From a virus: 46,118 nucleotides of DNA. The position numbers were made by a program, and so were the translations under genes. Within the stretch, counting starts at the first letter, position 1. Every line of letters begins with the position of its first letter. Where the stretch lies: the IMG/VR virus record IMGVR_UViG_3300033997_000296, positions 1-46,118 of that record, one strand, 5' to 3'. This document shows, piece after piece, positions 6,836 to 14,495 of the stretch. The notes under the pieces were generated by a model. It worked only from the letters and a program-made list of their open reading frames with translations, did not search any database and was not told the DNA's origin.

Positions 6836-7089
6836 AGCCCGCTCGTAAATCGCCGGCCACCCGCATTTTTCAAAAGCCACTTAGCCGGCTGGATCGAAAG
6901 TTCCTTTTCATGCTGCGCGATGTGGCGGGCGGAACGATGCCCCTCATTCGCATCTATGATCGTGATCGCGCCAAAGCATGCGCGGAAGCGGGATATTGCC
7001 GGATCGAAGAACAAAAGGGCGGGCAGGATCGCGTCTATCTGAAGGATAGCGGCCGGCGATACCTCGATGTCATCGTGAGGGCTGACTGA
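6832..7089 (+). CDS. Small basic hypothetical protein
   Basis: 85 residues, basic, with KPLSRLDRKFLFMLRDVAGG and later RAKACAEAGYCRIEEQKGGQDRVYLKDSGRRYLD. The second half looks like a helix plus a two-strand wing, as in small winged-helix proteins that end with a G-R-x-Y turn. ATG overlaps the stop codon of the gene before (ATGA), so the genes are coupled. DNA binding is possible; I cannot name it. Confidence 0.55.
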   Translation: MKPARKSPATRIFQKPLSRLDRKFLFMLRDVAGGTMPLIRIYDRDRAKACAEAGYCRIEEQKGGQDRVYLKDSGRRYLDVIVRAD

Positions 7090-7319
7090 TGGACGGTCCG
7101 GATCGGCTTCCTCCCCCAAATCCAGAAAAAGCCGCGACGATGCGGCGTTTTGATGCTCTCCCGGCCGATGCCCGCCGCGCCATTTCTGGTGCGGCTTTCC
7201 AGTTTCATCCGCAGGCGGCCGAAAAGATGCTCGCGCGCGGAATGAGTGGCAAGCGTGTCGGCGAAAAGCTGAAGGCGTCGGATCACCGGAACTATGTTCG
7301 GACGGAGCCTAGCCGATGA
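7089..7319 (+). CDS. Small hypothetical protein
   Basis: 76 residues, rich in Ala, Arg and Pro, with FDALPADARRAISGAAF and a basic tail (GKRVGEKLKASDH). Its ATG shares a base with the stop codon before it (TGATG at 7087-7091), and its own stop overlaps the next ATG. It is a member of the early rightward operon. Nothing in it points to a function. Confidence 0.55.
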   Translation: MDGPDRLPPPNPEKAATMRRFDALPADARRAISGAAFQFHPQAAEKMLARGMSGKRVGEKLKASDHRNYVRTEPSR

Positions 7320-8668
7320 TCCTCGAACCAAAGAAAAAGATTGCCGTCGCCCGGCACATTGAAAAGATCATCATCGGAACCCGGCTGCGCAATCTGGATG
7401 AAGCCAAAGTGCTTTCGTTCATGGATTCAATCAAAGCGGTTGGTCTTAAAACCCCTATCACGGTTTATGGCGATGAGGCGGATGCGACGGTTCGCCTTAG
7501 CGCCGGCGGTCATCGTCTGGAAGCGTGCACCAGGTTGGGCATGTCAACCATTCTCTGCTTTCATGAGCAGGGCGACGATACGGATCGCGAGCTATGGGAA
7601 ATTGACGAGAACCTCATCCGCTCCGATTTGAGTGTCGCCGAGCGCGCTTTGTTCATGGCTCGGCGCAAAGAGCTGCATCTCATCAAGTACCCGGAAACGG
7701 CTAAAGGAGTTGCGCAGGCTCTGGCCTCAAACGCTGCGCAGGGACGTGGCGGACAAGTTGTCCGTGACGCCAAGTCGTTTGCCGCCGCAACTGCCGAGGC
7801 GACTGGTAGGGATGAACGTTCCATCCGGCGCGATGTCGAGCGTGGCGAAAAGATTTCCAAGTCCGCAATTCAGCAGCTCATCGGCACCCGACACAACAAC
7901 GGGGTGACGCTCGATCATCTTAAAAAGATTGAGACGCCCGAAGCGCAGGAAAGCTATGTCCGCGCGCTGCTCGCTGCTGACAAGGCGGTGAAGGCGGAAA
8001 ACAAGGTCGTTCGCAATGCCGAGCGCGCAAGTAGTCGGGCATCACGCCTTCGGATGATCAGCCTGATTGCTGAGCAGGGCCGCAGGTCCACGGCCGAAAT
8101 GCCGCGTGCGGCGTATTCGGTTGGTTATGCTGATCCGCCATGGAAGCAAGAGGCTTGGAGCGACGAAACCGGGCAGGACAAGGGGCTTCCTTACCCTCCT
8201 ATGCCGGTAGAGGAAATCAAGGCGCTCTGCGCTGGCGACAAGTCGCCGTTTACACGCGATGCGGTGCTTTATCTTTGGGTGACCGCCAATCGCCTGCCTG
8301 ACGGCATCGCCGTGCTTGAAGCTTGGGGCTTTGAATACGTCACCTGCATGGCTTGGGACAAGGTCAACATCGGCATGGGTCGATGGGTTCGGGATCGTCA
8401 CGAACTGCTGTTGATCGGCAAGCGCGGCTCCATTTCGATGGCGCCTTTAGAGGGCACCCAGCCAGCCAGCCTACACTGTGAGGCCAAGACCGAGCATAGC
8501 CGCAAACCAGTTTGGTTCGCCGAGCAGATTGATAGGTTGTGGCCCGATCTGCGCAAGCTTGAACTATTCCAGCGCAAAGAAAGTCTGGCCGAAAGCGATA
8601 TCCGACTCAACGGCCTATGGGATTTTTGGGGCAATCAAGCCGGCGCGCCGGAAGGCGGTGCGGCATGA
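7316..8668 (+). CDS. ParB-domain / MT-A70 adenine-N6 DNA methyltransferase fusion
   Basis: 450 residues in two parts. Residues about 5-120 are a ParB/Srx-type nuclease-like domain (MDSIKAVGLKTPITV, then SAGGHRLEACTRLG, then ENLIRSDLSVAERALFMARR). Residues about 260-440 are an MT-A70 methyltransferase with the DPPW motif at 273-276 and a second block YLWVTANRLPDGIAVLEAWG. It should transfer a methyl group from S-adenosylmethionine to adenine N6 in DNA. This ParB fusion is seen in other phages and is not the plasmid partition ParB. The stop codon overlaps the start of the cytosine methylase gene. The target sequence is not known. Confidence 0.85.
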   Translation: MILEPKKKIAVARHIEKIIIGTRLRNLDEAKVLSFMDSIKAVGLKTPITVYGDEADATVRLSAGGHRLEACTRLGMSTILCFHEQGDDTDRELWEIDENLIRSDLSVAERALFMARRKELHLIKYPETAKGVAQALASNAAQGRGGQVVRDAKSFAAATAEATGRDERSIRRDVERGEKISKSAIQQLIGTRHNNGVTLDHLKKIETPEAQESYVRALLAADKAVKAENKVVRNAERASSRASRLRMISLIAEQGRRSTAEMPRAAYSVGYADPPWKQEAWSDETGQDKGLPYPPMPVEEIKALCAGDKSPFTRDAVLYLWVTANRLPDGIAVLEAWGFEYVTCMAWDKVNIGMGRWVRDRHELLLIGKRGSISMAPLEGTQPASLHCEAKTEHSRKPVWFAEQIDRLWPDLRKLELFQRKESLAESDIRLNGLWDFWGNQAGAPEGGAA

Positions 8669-10455
8669 ACGCTCATGTTGGTGCACTTTTCGCAAGCACG
8701 CTTTTGGCCGCAACGCCTGCCATCGGCCCAAATGGACCGTACATCATAGACAGCTTCGCGGGTGGCGGCGGCGCTTCGACGGGCATTGAGCAAGCGCTTG
8801 GCCGGTCGCCAGACTATGCCATCAATCACAATGCTCTGGCGCTTAGGCTGCATGAGGAAAATCACCCGAACACAATTCACCTTTCGGAAAACGTCTACAA
8901 GGTCGATCCGCTAGACCATCTGCGCGGCAAGCATATTGGACTGGCGTGGTTCTCGCCTGACTGCAAGCACTTCAGCAAAGCCAAGGGCGGCAAGCCTGTA
9001 GAGCGGAATATCCGTGACCTTTGCTGGATCATTCCCGGCTGGATTGAACGCATCCAGAAAAGCGGCGGCAAGGTCGATGTCGTCATGATGGAGAATGTCG
9101 AGGAATTTAAGGATTACGGCCCGCTCATCATGACCCCGCGCGGCCTAATGCCTGATCCTGAAAAGAAAGGGCAAAGCTATCGGAAGTGGTGCAAGGCCAT
9201 CCGCAAGCTTGGGGGCAAAATGGAAAGCCGCGAGCTGCGCGGGTGCGACTATGGCGCGCCGACGATTCGCAAGCGGTTGTTCATCATCATTCGTTTTGAC
9301 GGCCAGCCCATCGTCTGGCCGGTGCCAACGCATGCCCGTCCGGATGATCCGGAAGTAATTGCCGGCCGCAAGCTCCCGTGGCCTATCGTCGGTGACTGCA
9401 TCGACTACAGCATTCCTTGCCCTTCGATCTTCGACACATCCAGCGAAATCAAGCAAAAGCACGGCGTCATCGCAAAGCGTCCTTTGGCTGATAATTCACT
9501 GGCACGGGTTGCGCGGGGTTTTGACAGGTTCGTGTTGCGGGCCGGCCGTCCGTACCTGGTCAACCTTACACACGGCGGTCGTGTCGAGGATTTGGGTCAG
9601 CCGGCGCGCACTATCACGGGCGCTAAGAGAGGGGAAAAAGCGCTTGTCGCTCCTGTCCTGACCTATGCCCAGCAGGGCGGCGCTAATCGCTCTGTCAAGA
9701 CGCCAGCGCACACGATCACAGCCAGCGGCAAAGATCAGAATGCCGTCATCTGCGCGTTCATGGCCCAGCACAATAACGATAGCCGGCGCATCGGGGGGGT
9801 AAATCCGGGGCGGCCGGCGTCTGCGCCTTTGTCGGCCGTCACTCAAACCGGAAGCCATCAGCAGCTCGTAGCCGCATACGTGGCGCGGGATTTCGGAACC
9901 TCTACCGGCCACAGCATGAAACAGCCTTGCGGCACTGTAATGCCGGAAGGGCAGGGCAAAAGCCGTCTGATACTGCCGTTCCTTCAATCCTATTACGAGA
10001 CTGGCGAAGGTTCGCGCGGCGATGAGCCGATGCGGACCGCGACTTGTAAGGCGCGCCACGCTCATCTTGAGGCAGAAATTGGCATTCCGCCATTCACGGA
10101 GGCGCAAGCAGCTCGCGCGCGGCAGGTGGCGGATTTCATGCGGTCCCATGGCCTTTGGGATGATCGCGAGTTCGTCACGCTGGATATCGACGGCCTGACA
10201 TTTGTTGTTGTCGATATCGGCATGCGTATGCTCACGCCCCGCGAGCTTTACACGGCGCAGGGCTTCCCGGCTGATTACAAGATCGATGGTTACTATGATC
10301 GCTCGCAGATAGGCCATAATGGCGGCCCGGCGTGGGTTCCCTTCACAAAGGAAGTGCAGATTTCCTGTGTTGGAAATAGCGTTTGCCCGCCCGTGGCAAA
10401 GGCGCTCGCGGCGGCAAACTGCAATCACCTCGCGGTCAAGGCGGTCGCCGCATGA
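8665..10455 (+). CDS. DNA cytosine-C5 methyltransferase with a repeat-built middle region
   Basis: 596 residues from ATG 8665, which overlaps the stop before it (ATGA). Motif I is IIDSFAGGGGASTGI; motif IV carries Cys100 in WFSPDCKHFS, where the usual Pro before the Cys is Asp; motif VI is MMENVEEF (142-148); motif VIII is TIRKRLFI; motif X is SCVGNSVCPPVAKAL. Between VIII and X, at Pro 313, 347, 388, 421 and 455, five units of about 34 residues share a P-x-x-T-[IVA]-type core followed by a hydrophobic strand. This region is where C5 methylases normally read DNA. It should modify phage DNA and may hide it from host restriction. Confidence 0.9.
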   Translation: MNAHVGALFASTLLAATPAIGPNGPYIIDSFAGGGGASTGIEQALGRSPDYAINHNALALRLHEENHPNTIHLSENVYKVDPLDHLRGKHIGLAWFSPDCKHFSKAKGGKPVERNIRDLCWIIPGWIERIQKSGGKVDVVMMENVEEFKDYGPLIMTPRGLMPDPEKKGQSYRKWCKAIRKLGGKMESRELRGCDYGAPTIRKRLFIIIRFDGQPIVWPVPTHARPDDPEVIAGRKLPWPIVGDCIDYSIPCPSIFDTSSEIKQKHGVIAKRPLADNSLARVARGFDRFVLRAGRPYLVNLTHGGRVEDLGQPARTITGAKRGEKALVAPVLTYAQQGGANRSVKTPAHTITASGKDQNAVICAFMAQHNNDSRRIGGVNPGRPASAPLSAVTQTGSHQQLVAAYVARDFGTSTGHSMKQPCGTVMPEGQGKSRLILPFLQSYYETGEGSRGDEPMRTATCKARHAHLEAEIGIPPFTEAQAARARQVADFMRSHGLWDDREFVTLDIDGLTFVVVDIGMRMLTPRELYTAQGFPADYKIDGYYDRSQIGHNGGPAWVPFTKEVQISCVGNSVCPPVAKALAAANCNHLAVKAVAA

Positions 10456-10976
10456 GGGATCATCAAGCCGAACAACGGAAGGTTGATCGGGTTCGCTACC
10501 TCGCGGACCGGCTGGCCGGCGATAAATGGGTTGTCGAAACCGACAATGAGCGGGTGCACCTGGTCTCGTTTCGCCACATGGACGAAGCGACCATTATCGC
10601 AACCTTCAGCAAGGATGCCTTGTCACACGAAATCGAGCTGGTCGCGCTCGGCCTCGATGTCGCTCGACTGCTTCTCGATGTTGGTGAAAGGGCCGGCAAG
10701 ATCATCGCCGCCCTGCGCCGCGCCTTGGGCCATGAGGACCGCAAGGAACGCGAAAAGAACTACGCGGCCAATGCAGCCATTACGGCGAAAGAACCATCGT
10801 TCTGGCGCTTCCTAGAGGCCACCACGGCGGGCGGTCAGGTCCGAACGCAAACGGCGGCCGATACGCGGCTGAAAAGCGTTCTCGCGATCAGTTCCAAAAA
10901 TCAACTCAACGAAGACACGCAAGCGGCCCGCAGATGGCTCGATCTGCGCCGCGCTTACGAAAACTGGAAAGGGTGA
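10452..10976 (+). CDS. Hypothetical early phage protein
   Basis: 174 residues from the ATG at 10452, which overlaps the methylase stop (ATGA). An open frame runs further upstream but inside the methylase. The first 75 residues look mixed alpha/beta (RYLADRLAGDKWVVETDNERVHLVSF). The rest is helical, and a Lys/Arg-rich stretch (EDRKEREKNYAANAA) is followed by a C-terminal RRWLDLRRAYENW. No catalytic motif is visible. It is the last gene of the tightly overlapping block, 33 bp before the next gene. Confidence 0.6.
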   Translation: MRDHQAEQRKVDRVRYLADRLAGDKWVVETDNERVHLVSFRHMDEATIIATFSKDALSHEIELVALGLDVARLLLDVGERAGKIIAALRRALGHEDRKEREKNYAANAAITAKEPSFWRFLEATTAGGQVRTQTAADTRLKSVLAISSKNQLNEDTQAARRWLDLRRAYENWKG

Positions 10977-11009
10977 AATCGAGCATATGTCGGGGATTAA
11001 GGACAGAAA

Positions 11010-12227
11010 ATGAGCGAAAACAGAACACGAAAGGAGCAATCGCGGATGTGGCGGTGGCGTTGGGCAATCGGTAATTCCGATCTGCCGGCGACGACGCGCG
11101 ACGTTCTGCGCGTGCTCTCCGAATTCATGAACCGCGAGGGCGACCGTTGCTTTCCTCCCATTGGCGACCTGGTCGAAAAAAGCGGGCGTGACCGCAAGAC
11201 AATCCGGATTCATCTGCGTGCTGCCGAAGAAAAAGGCTGGTTGCGGGTGGAAAGCGCTGGGATGAAGGGTCAAAAATGGCGTCAAAAGAAGTACGTTGCA
11301 CGCTGGCCAGACGGCTACAGCCATCCAGAATTATTGCAGCAAGGTGGCGGCGTCATGCCCTCACCTTATGACGATGCCAGCACTGGCGAGGTGGGGGAAT
11401 TGCGCCCCGAAGCTGGGGGCGCTGCGCCCCATAAGCTGGGGGCAGAGCGCCCCCTCTATAATAACTCTCCACTTACCTCTCCAATTAACTCTCCAGAAAG
11501 AGGCGCGGGCGAGCGCGCACTGACGCCAACAGAGCGAAAGCGGATAAACCGCGAGTTTGAGCGGTGGAAACCGACTTGGCCGCGCCACGAAGATTACAGC
11601 CGTGACGAGGCGAAAGCCGAATGGGACAAGCTGGCTGACGCGGATCGGCGTGACTGCATCCGCTTGACGCCATCGTATCTCAGGTGGATTGAGGGCAGGG
11701 TGAAGCCCTACAGCCCAGCCATCTACTTGCGAAAAAAGGCATGGAAAGAGCTGCCACCCGCGAGTGGTCCGGTTGCGAAAGTGCCGGCAAAATCATTTTC
11801 CAATCTCTGGATGGCGACATGGCTTGAAATGCTTTTGACGGCCTCAAACCAGCCAATCCGGTTGGCGCCTATCGAAAAGATCATGGTCGATTCCGGCCAA
11901 AAGTCTTTTGAGGAAATCAGCCGCAATAAGCTGATTGACTACTGCGCAAGCGTTGTCGAGGGGATGCTTTTTGCCGCCAGACGGCGCGAACCTTGGCGAT
12001 GCTCCACGTTTTTGGAGCCGATTTCCGAACGGTTCCAATGGGTCGCGCCTGATAGCGAGCTGCTGGCGGCGTGGAAGCGTCTGCACGAACGTCGATGCTG
12101 GCCGTGGTTCTCATGGGTGCCGCCTATGGGCATGCGCTTTCCGCCCGTCGATCCGGACGAAACCAATCTCGATACGGCTGTTGAGGCCGCTATCACCGAA
12201 TTTGAAACACAGATTAGCAAGGTTTGA
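11010..12227 (+). CDS. Helix-turn-helix replication-type protein (lambda O-like position)
   Basis: 405 residues. Residues about 18-100 form a winged helix: LPATTRDVLRVLSEFMNREGDRCFPPIGDLVEKSGRD, then KTIRIHLRAAEEKGWL and a basic wing. The layout FP.I..L....G...T...H...AE..GWL is the one seen in phage replication-initiation proteins. A Gly/Pro-rich linker (about 110-165) leads to an all-alpha C-terminal domain. It sits near the end of the early operon, where phage replication genes usually lie. It may start lytic replication, separate from the plasmid-type rep gene at 56-916. No helicase or primase motif is present. Confidence 0.6.
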   Translation: MSENRTRKEQSRMWRWRWAIGNSDLPATTRDVLRVLSEFMNREGDRCFPPIGDLVEKSGRDRKTIRIHLRAAEEKGWLRVESAGMKGQKWRQKKYVARWPDGYSHPELLQQGGGVMPSPYDDASTGEVGELRPEAGGAAPHKLGAERPLYNNSPLTSPINSPERGAGERALTPTERKRINREFERWKPTWPRHEDYSRDEAKAEWDKLADADRRDCIRLTPSYLRWIEGRVKPYSPAIYLRKKAWKELPPASGPVAKVPAKSFSNLWMATWLEMLLTASNQPIRLAPIEKIMVDSGQKSFEEISRNKLIDYCASVVEGMLFAARRREPWRCSTFLEPISERFQWVAPDSELLAAWKRLHERRCWPWFSWVPPMGMRFPPVDPDETNLDTAVEAAITEFETQISKV

Positions 12228-12232
12228 CGCGG

Positions 12233-12892
12233 ATGCGGGGAAAGAAATCAGGGGCGCAAGTGGACGTTTGCGCACAAAGCGAGCCATCGGAATGGCAAAA
12301 AAGGCGCATGACGCGACGGCTCCGACTTGCAATGCAGCAACTCAGCGCCGCCGCCATGGCGCGTTTCGAGGATGAGCCGACAAGGGCAAAATGGTTCTGC
12401 ATGGCGGTCTTTGGGGGCCGGGAACTGACGCTCGAACAAAACCTCAAAGATGCCGGCGTTGACGTTTTCGTGCCACGCGAGCGTTGGACGGCTGTGAAAA
12501 AAGGGGTGAAGGTCGAAGGCGAAAGCGCGCTTCTGCCCGGTTACATGCTGGTTAGGGTGCTGCCCTCGGCCGAAGCGTTCTTTGGGCTGAAACTGCAAGA
12601 GGGCGTGGTGGATTTCGTGGGCGGTTCCACGGGCTATTACGAAGTCCGGCTGGCTGATGTTACGAAGCTGAAGGCCATCTGCGACACGAACGATGTAAGC
12701 CGCATGGCCGTTGATCGTTCGATAGGGCAGGGCAGCAAAGTTCAAATCACCCACGGGCCTTTTGCCGGTCATGATTGCGTCGTGGTGCAGGTAACAGCCG
12801 CCAGAAACGCCAGAGCAACCGTTTGGATTGAGGCTTTTGGGGATCGTTTAAAGCCCGTCACACTGCCGCTTGCATTTCTGAAAAAGGTGTGA
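12233..12892 (+). CDS. Phage-encoded NusG/RfaH paralogue, candidate antiterminator
   Basis: 219 residues from ATG 12233; a TTG at 12224 that overlaps the previous stop is an alternative start. After a basic leader, residues about 50-105 match an NGN domain (KWFCMAVFGGRELTLEQNL, VFVPRERW, LLPGYMLVRV). The C-terminal part is a KOW domain: GSKVQITHGPFAGHDCVVVQV, then LPLAFLKKV. NusG proteins bind RNA polymerase and alter pausing and termination. This copy is the last early gene. Next come a 168-base leader with a terminator and then all the late genes, so it stands where lambda Q does. An antitermination role is inferred from fold and position. Confidence 0.85.
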   Translation: MRGKKSGAQVDVCAQSEPSEWQKRRMTRRLRLAMQQLSAAAMARFEDEPTRAKWFCMAVFGGRELTLEQNLKDAGVDVFVPRERWTAVKKGVKVEGESALLPGYMLVRVLPSAEAFFGLKLQEGVVDFVGGSTGYYEVRLADVTKLKAICDTNDVSRMAVDRSIGQGSKVQITHGPFAGHDCVVVQVTAARNARATVWIEAFGDRLKPVTLPLAFLKKV

Positions 12893-13060
12893 GAGTCATT
12901 TGGGCAACGGATATTTCGGATTCGCCACCCTCATATGCCAGCGCTAGACGCTGCCAAAGCTAACCAGACGGTTACAGGGAACAGGCGATCCGGAACCCAG
13001 CCTTGCCGGCCTCGCTTCTGAGGCATCGAGTCAGGGTCGGTGCGATAGCTATGTTTTCAG
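12893..13060 (+). other. Leader region between the NusG paralogue and the late genes
   Basis: A 168-base gene-free stretch ending in the terminator at 13061-13090. It has several small inverted repeats, such as CAGCG-CTAGA-CGCTG near 12938. A short frame from ATG 12934 (28 codons) has no ribosome site, so I do not call it. I could not find a convincing sigma-70 promoter. The layout suits a leader RNA that the NusG-like protein acts on. Confidence 0.4.
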
Positions 13061-13090
13061 AAGGCGACCTTAACCGGTCGCCTTTTGCGT
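13061..13090 (+). terminator. Strong intrinsic terminator ahead of the late genes
   Basis: AAGGCGACC (13061-13069) and GGTCGCCTT (13076-13084) form a perfect 9-bp stem with a 6-base loop, then TTTTGCGTTT. It would stop early transcription before the late genes unless something overrides it. Confidence 0.8.
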
Positions 13091-13122
13091 TTGTATAGGG
13101 GTAATTTCCCGGAGGCACGGCC

Positions 13123-13695
13123 ATGTCTGGTGTTTTGACGATCAAATGGGCCGACAGAAACCTTGCCAAGTACGGCAAGCGCCTTCAGGCGCTGAATGCG
13201 CAATTCCCGAAAGTCTTGCCGCGCATCGTCAACCAGGTGGGCAACCGCTCGAAAACGGTTGTCATCCGTGAGCTGACGAAACAGACCGGCTTGCCAAGGC
13301 AGGTTATCGTCAAGGCTATTGGCAATCCTGCGGCAGCTCGGCCCGGTCGGTATGTCTACGATATGACGACGCGGGGCGGAAACATTCGCCTCAAGTATCT
13401 TCGGCCGAAGGAAACGCCGGCTGGCGTGGTGGCAAGGCCATTCGGCAAGGCAACGCTTTACCCCGGCACTTTCATGCGGGGCGGCTTGTTCCCGGATCGC
13501 AAAGAGGTTCCGAAGTTCAACGGGCACGTTTACTACCGGCTGAATTCGTCGGGCAGTAAAATCACCTTCGCGCGGTCGGGTGTCTTCATTCCCGTGGAAA
13601 TGTCCACGGGCGCAACAGCCGCCGCCTTCCATCGGATCGCCGCGCCGCTCCTCGATCAACGTGTCTCGGCGGTGCTTGATAAGCTGGTCCCGTGA
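13123..13695 (+). CDS. Lambda Z-like minor tail protein
   Basis: 190 residues, close to lambda gpZ (about 190). Recognisable features are the basic N-terminal helix region (NLAKYGKRLQALNAQFPKVL), the VVIRELTKQTGLPRQVI segment typical of the minor tail Z family, and a C-terminal HRIAAPLLDQRVSAVLDKL helix. In lambda this protein works at the head-proximal end of the tail. Here the gene lies alone before the terminase genes rather than among the tail genes, which is unusual. An AGG-rich ribosome site (GGAGG near 13110) precedes the ATG. It is the first gene after the late terminator. Confidence 0.7.
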   Translation: MSGVLTIKWADRNLAKYGKRLQALNAQFPKVLPRIVNQVGNRSKTVVIRELTKQTGLPRQVIVKAIGNPAAARPGRYVYDMTTRGGNIRLKYLRPKETPAGVVARPFGKATLYPGTFMRGGLFPDRKEVPKFNGHVYYRLNSSGSKITFARSGVFIPVEMSTGATAAAFHRIAAPLLDQRVSAVLDKLVP

Positions 13696-13710
13696 CTCTT
13701 CGACCCTGCC

Positions 13711-13863
13711 CCCTTTGAGGGGCGGCACCCCCCACCCCCCCCATTTAGGGACCGTATTCGAAGAAAATCGACCATACGGGACAGGGGTACTGCGGGATTT
13801 CACTAGTTGCACTTTCGAAAAGCGGTACACGCATACACGCACGATGCACGCACGCTTGCACGG
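13711..13863 (+). other. Candidate cos region (cosN-like core plus repeats) before terminase
   Basis: The 168 bp between Z and the small terminase gene hold three things. GGGGCGGCACCCCCC at 13719-13733 recalls the lambda cosN overhang (GGGCGGCGACCT). CCGTAT and ATACGG form an inverted repeat at 13752-13757 and 13774-13779. Several CACGC-type repeats lie at 13828-13863 (ACACGCA at 13828 and 13835, GCACGCA at 13846). A cos site is expected just here in a phage with Nu1/A-type terminase; the repeats could be terminase binding sites. The likeness is not proof. Confidence 0.4.
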
Positions 13864-14478
13864 ATGGATTTGATGGACGAAGACTGGATTTCCATCACCG
13901 AAGCGGCGGCGCGATTGACGCAATCCGGCGACAAGGTGGACCGCTCGACGCTCTCCCGTTACCTCAAGCAGCACGCGGAAGCGTTGCCGCTTCGCGAAGA
14001 CGGAAAGTCGAACAAGGTTGATTACATCGCCCTAGTCGAACATCGGTCTGGCAACATCCGCATCCGCTCTGCCCCGGCCGGGACGCTTTTCAGTAGCGTG
14101 GCCAGTCCGGCACCTGCCTCGGGCAGCATCCAAAGCCGCAACAAAACGCAAGCCGATGGCAGCGCGCGCAAGGCGCTCGCCGAAGCGGAGCTGAAAGAAA
14201 TGGACCTCGCCAAACGGCGGGGTGAACTCACCACCGTCGATGAAGTCGATCAGGCCGGGCGCGATGCGGTTGCCCTGATGCAAAGCGCATTCGAGCGCGC
14301 CATCGAGCCGGAAGCCGCAACGCTCTCCCTCAAATTCGGCTGGGACGAACGAACCGTTCGCCTCGCCCTGAAGGGCTTCGCGAAACTCGGTCTGGCGACC
14401 TTCAATGAGCAGGTGACAAAGCAGCTTGAAGCGCTGAAGCGCCAAGCCGAAGGCGGTGAACTCGTTCAGCAAGAGTAA
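13864..14478 (+). CDS. Terminase small subunit, lambda Nu1-like
   Basis: 204 residues from ATG 13864; ATG 13873 is also possible, and neither has a strong ribosome site. The start (DWISITEAAARLTQSGDKVDRSTLSRYLKQH) is a winged helix-turn-helix as in Nu1, which binds cos and recruits the large subunit. A Pro/Ala linker follows, then a helical part (ALAEAELKEMDLAKRRGELTTVDEVDQAGRDAV) that is common in phage DNA-packaging small subunits. It directly precedes the large terminase gene by 17 bp. Confidence 0.8.
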   Translation: MDLMDEDWISITEAAARLTQSGDKVDRSTLSRYLKQHAEALPLREDGKSNKVDYIALVEHRSGNIRIRSAPAGTLFSSVASPAPASGSIQSRNKTQADGSARKALAEAELKEMDLAKRRGELTTVDEVDQAGRDAVALMQSAFERAIEPEAATLSLKFGWDERTVRLALKGFAKLGLATFNEQVTKQLEALKRQAEGGELVQQE

Positions 14479-14495
14479 TCAGGGCGGGCTTAACA

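Noticed and set aside
7316-7680. ParB domain taken as the partition partner of ParA
   Set aside because: It is fused to an MT-A70 methylase in the early lytic operon, 35 kb from parA on this map. The RHH gene overlapping parA is the better partner.
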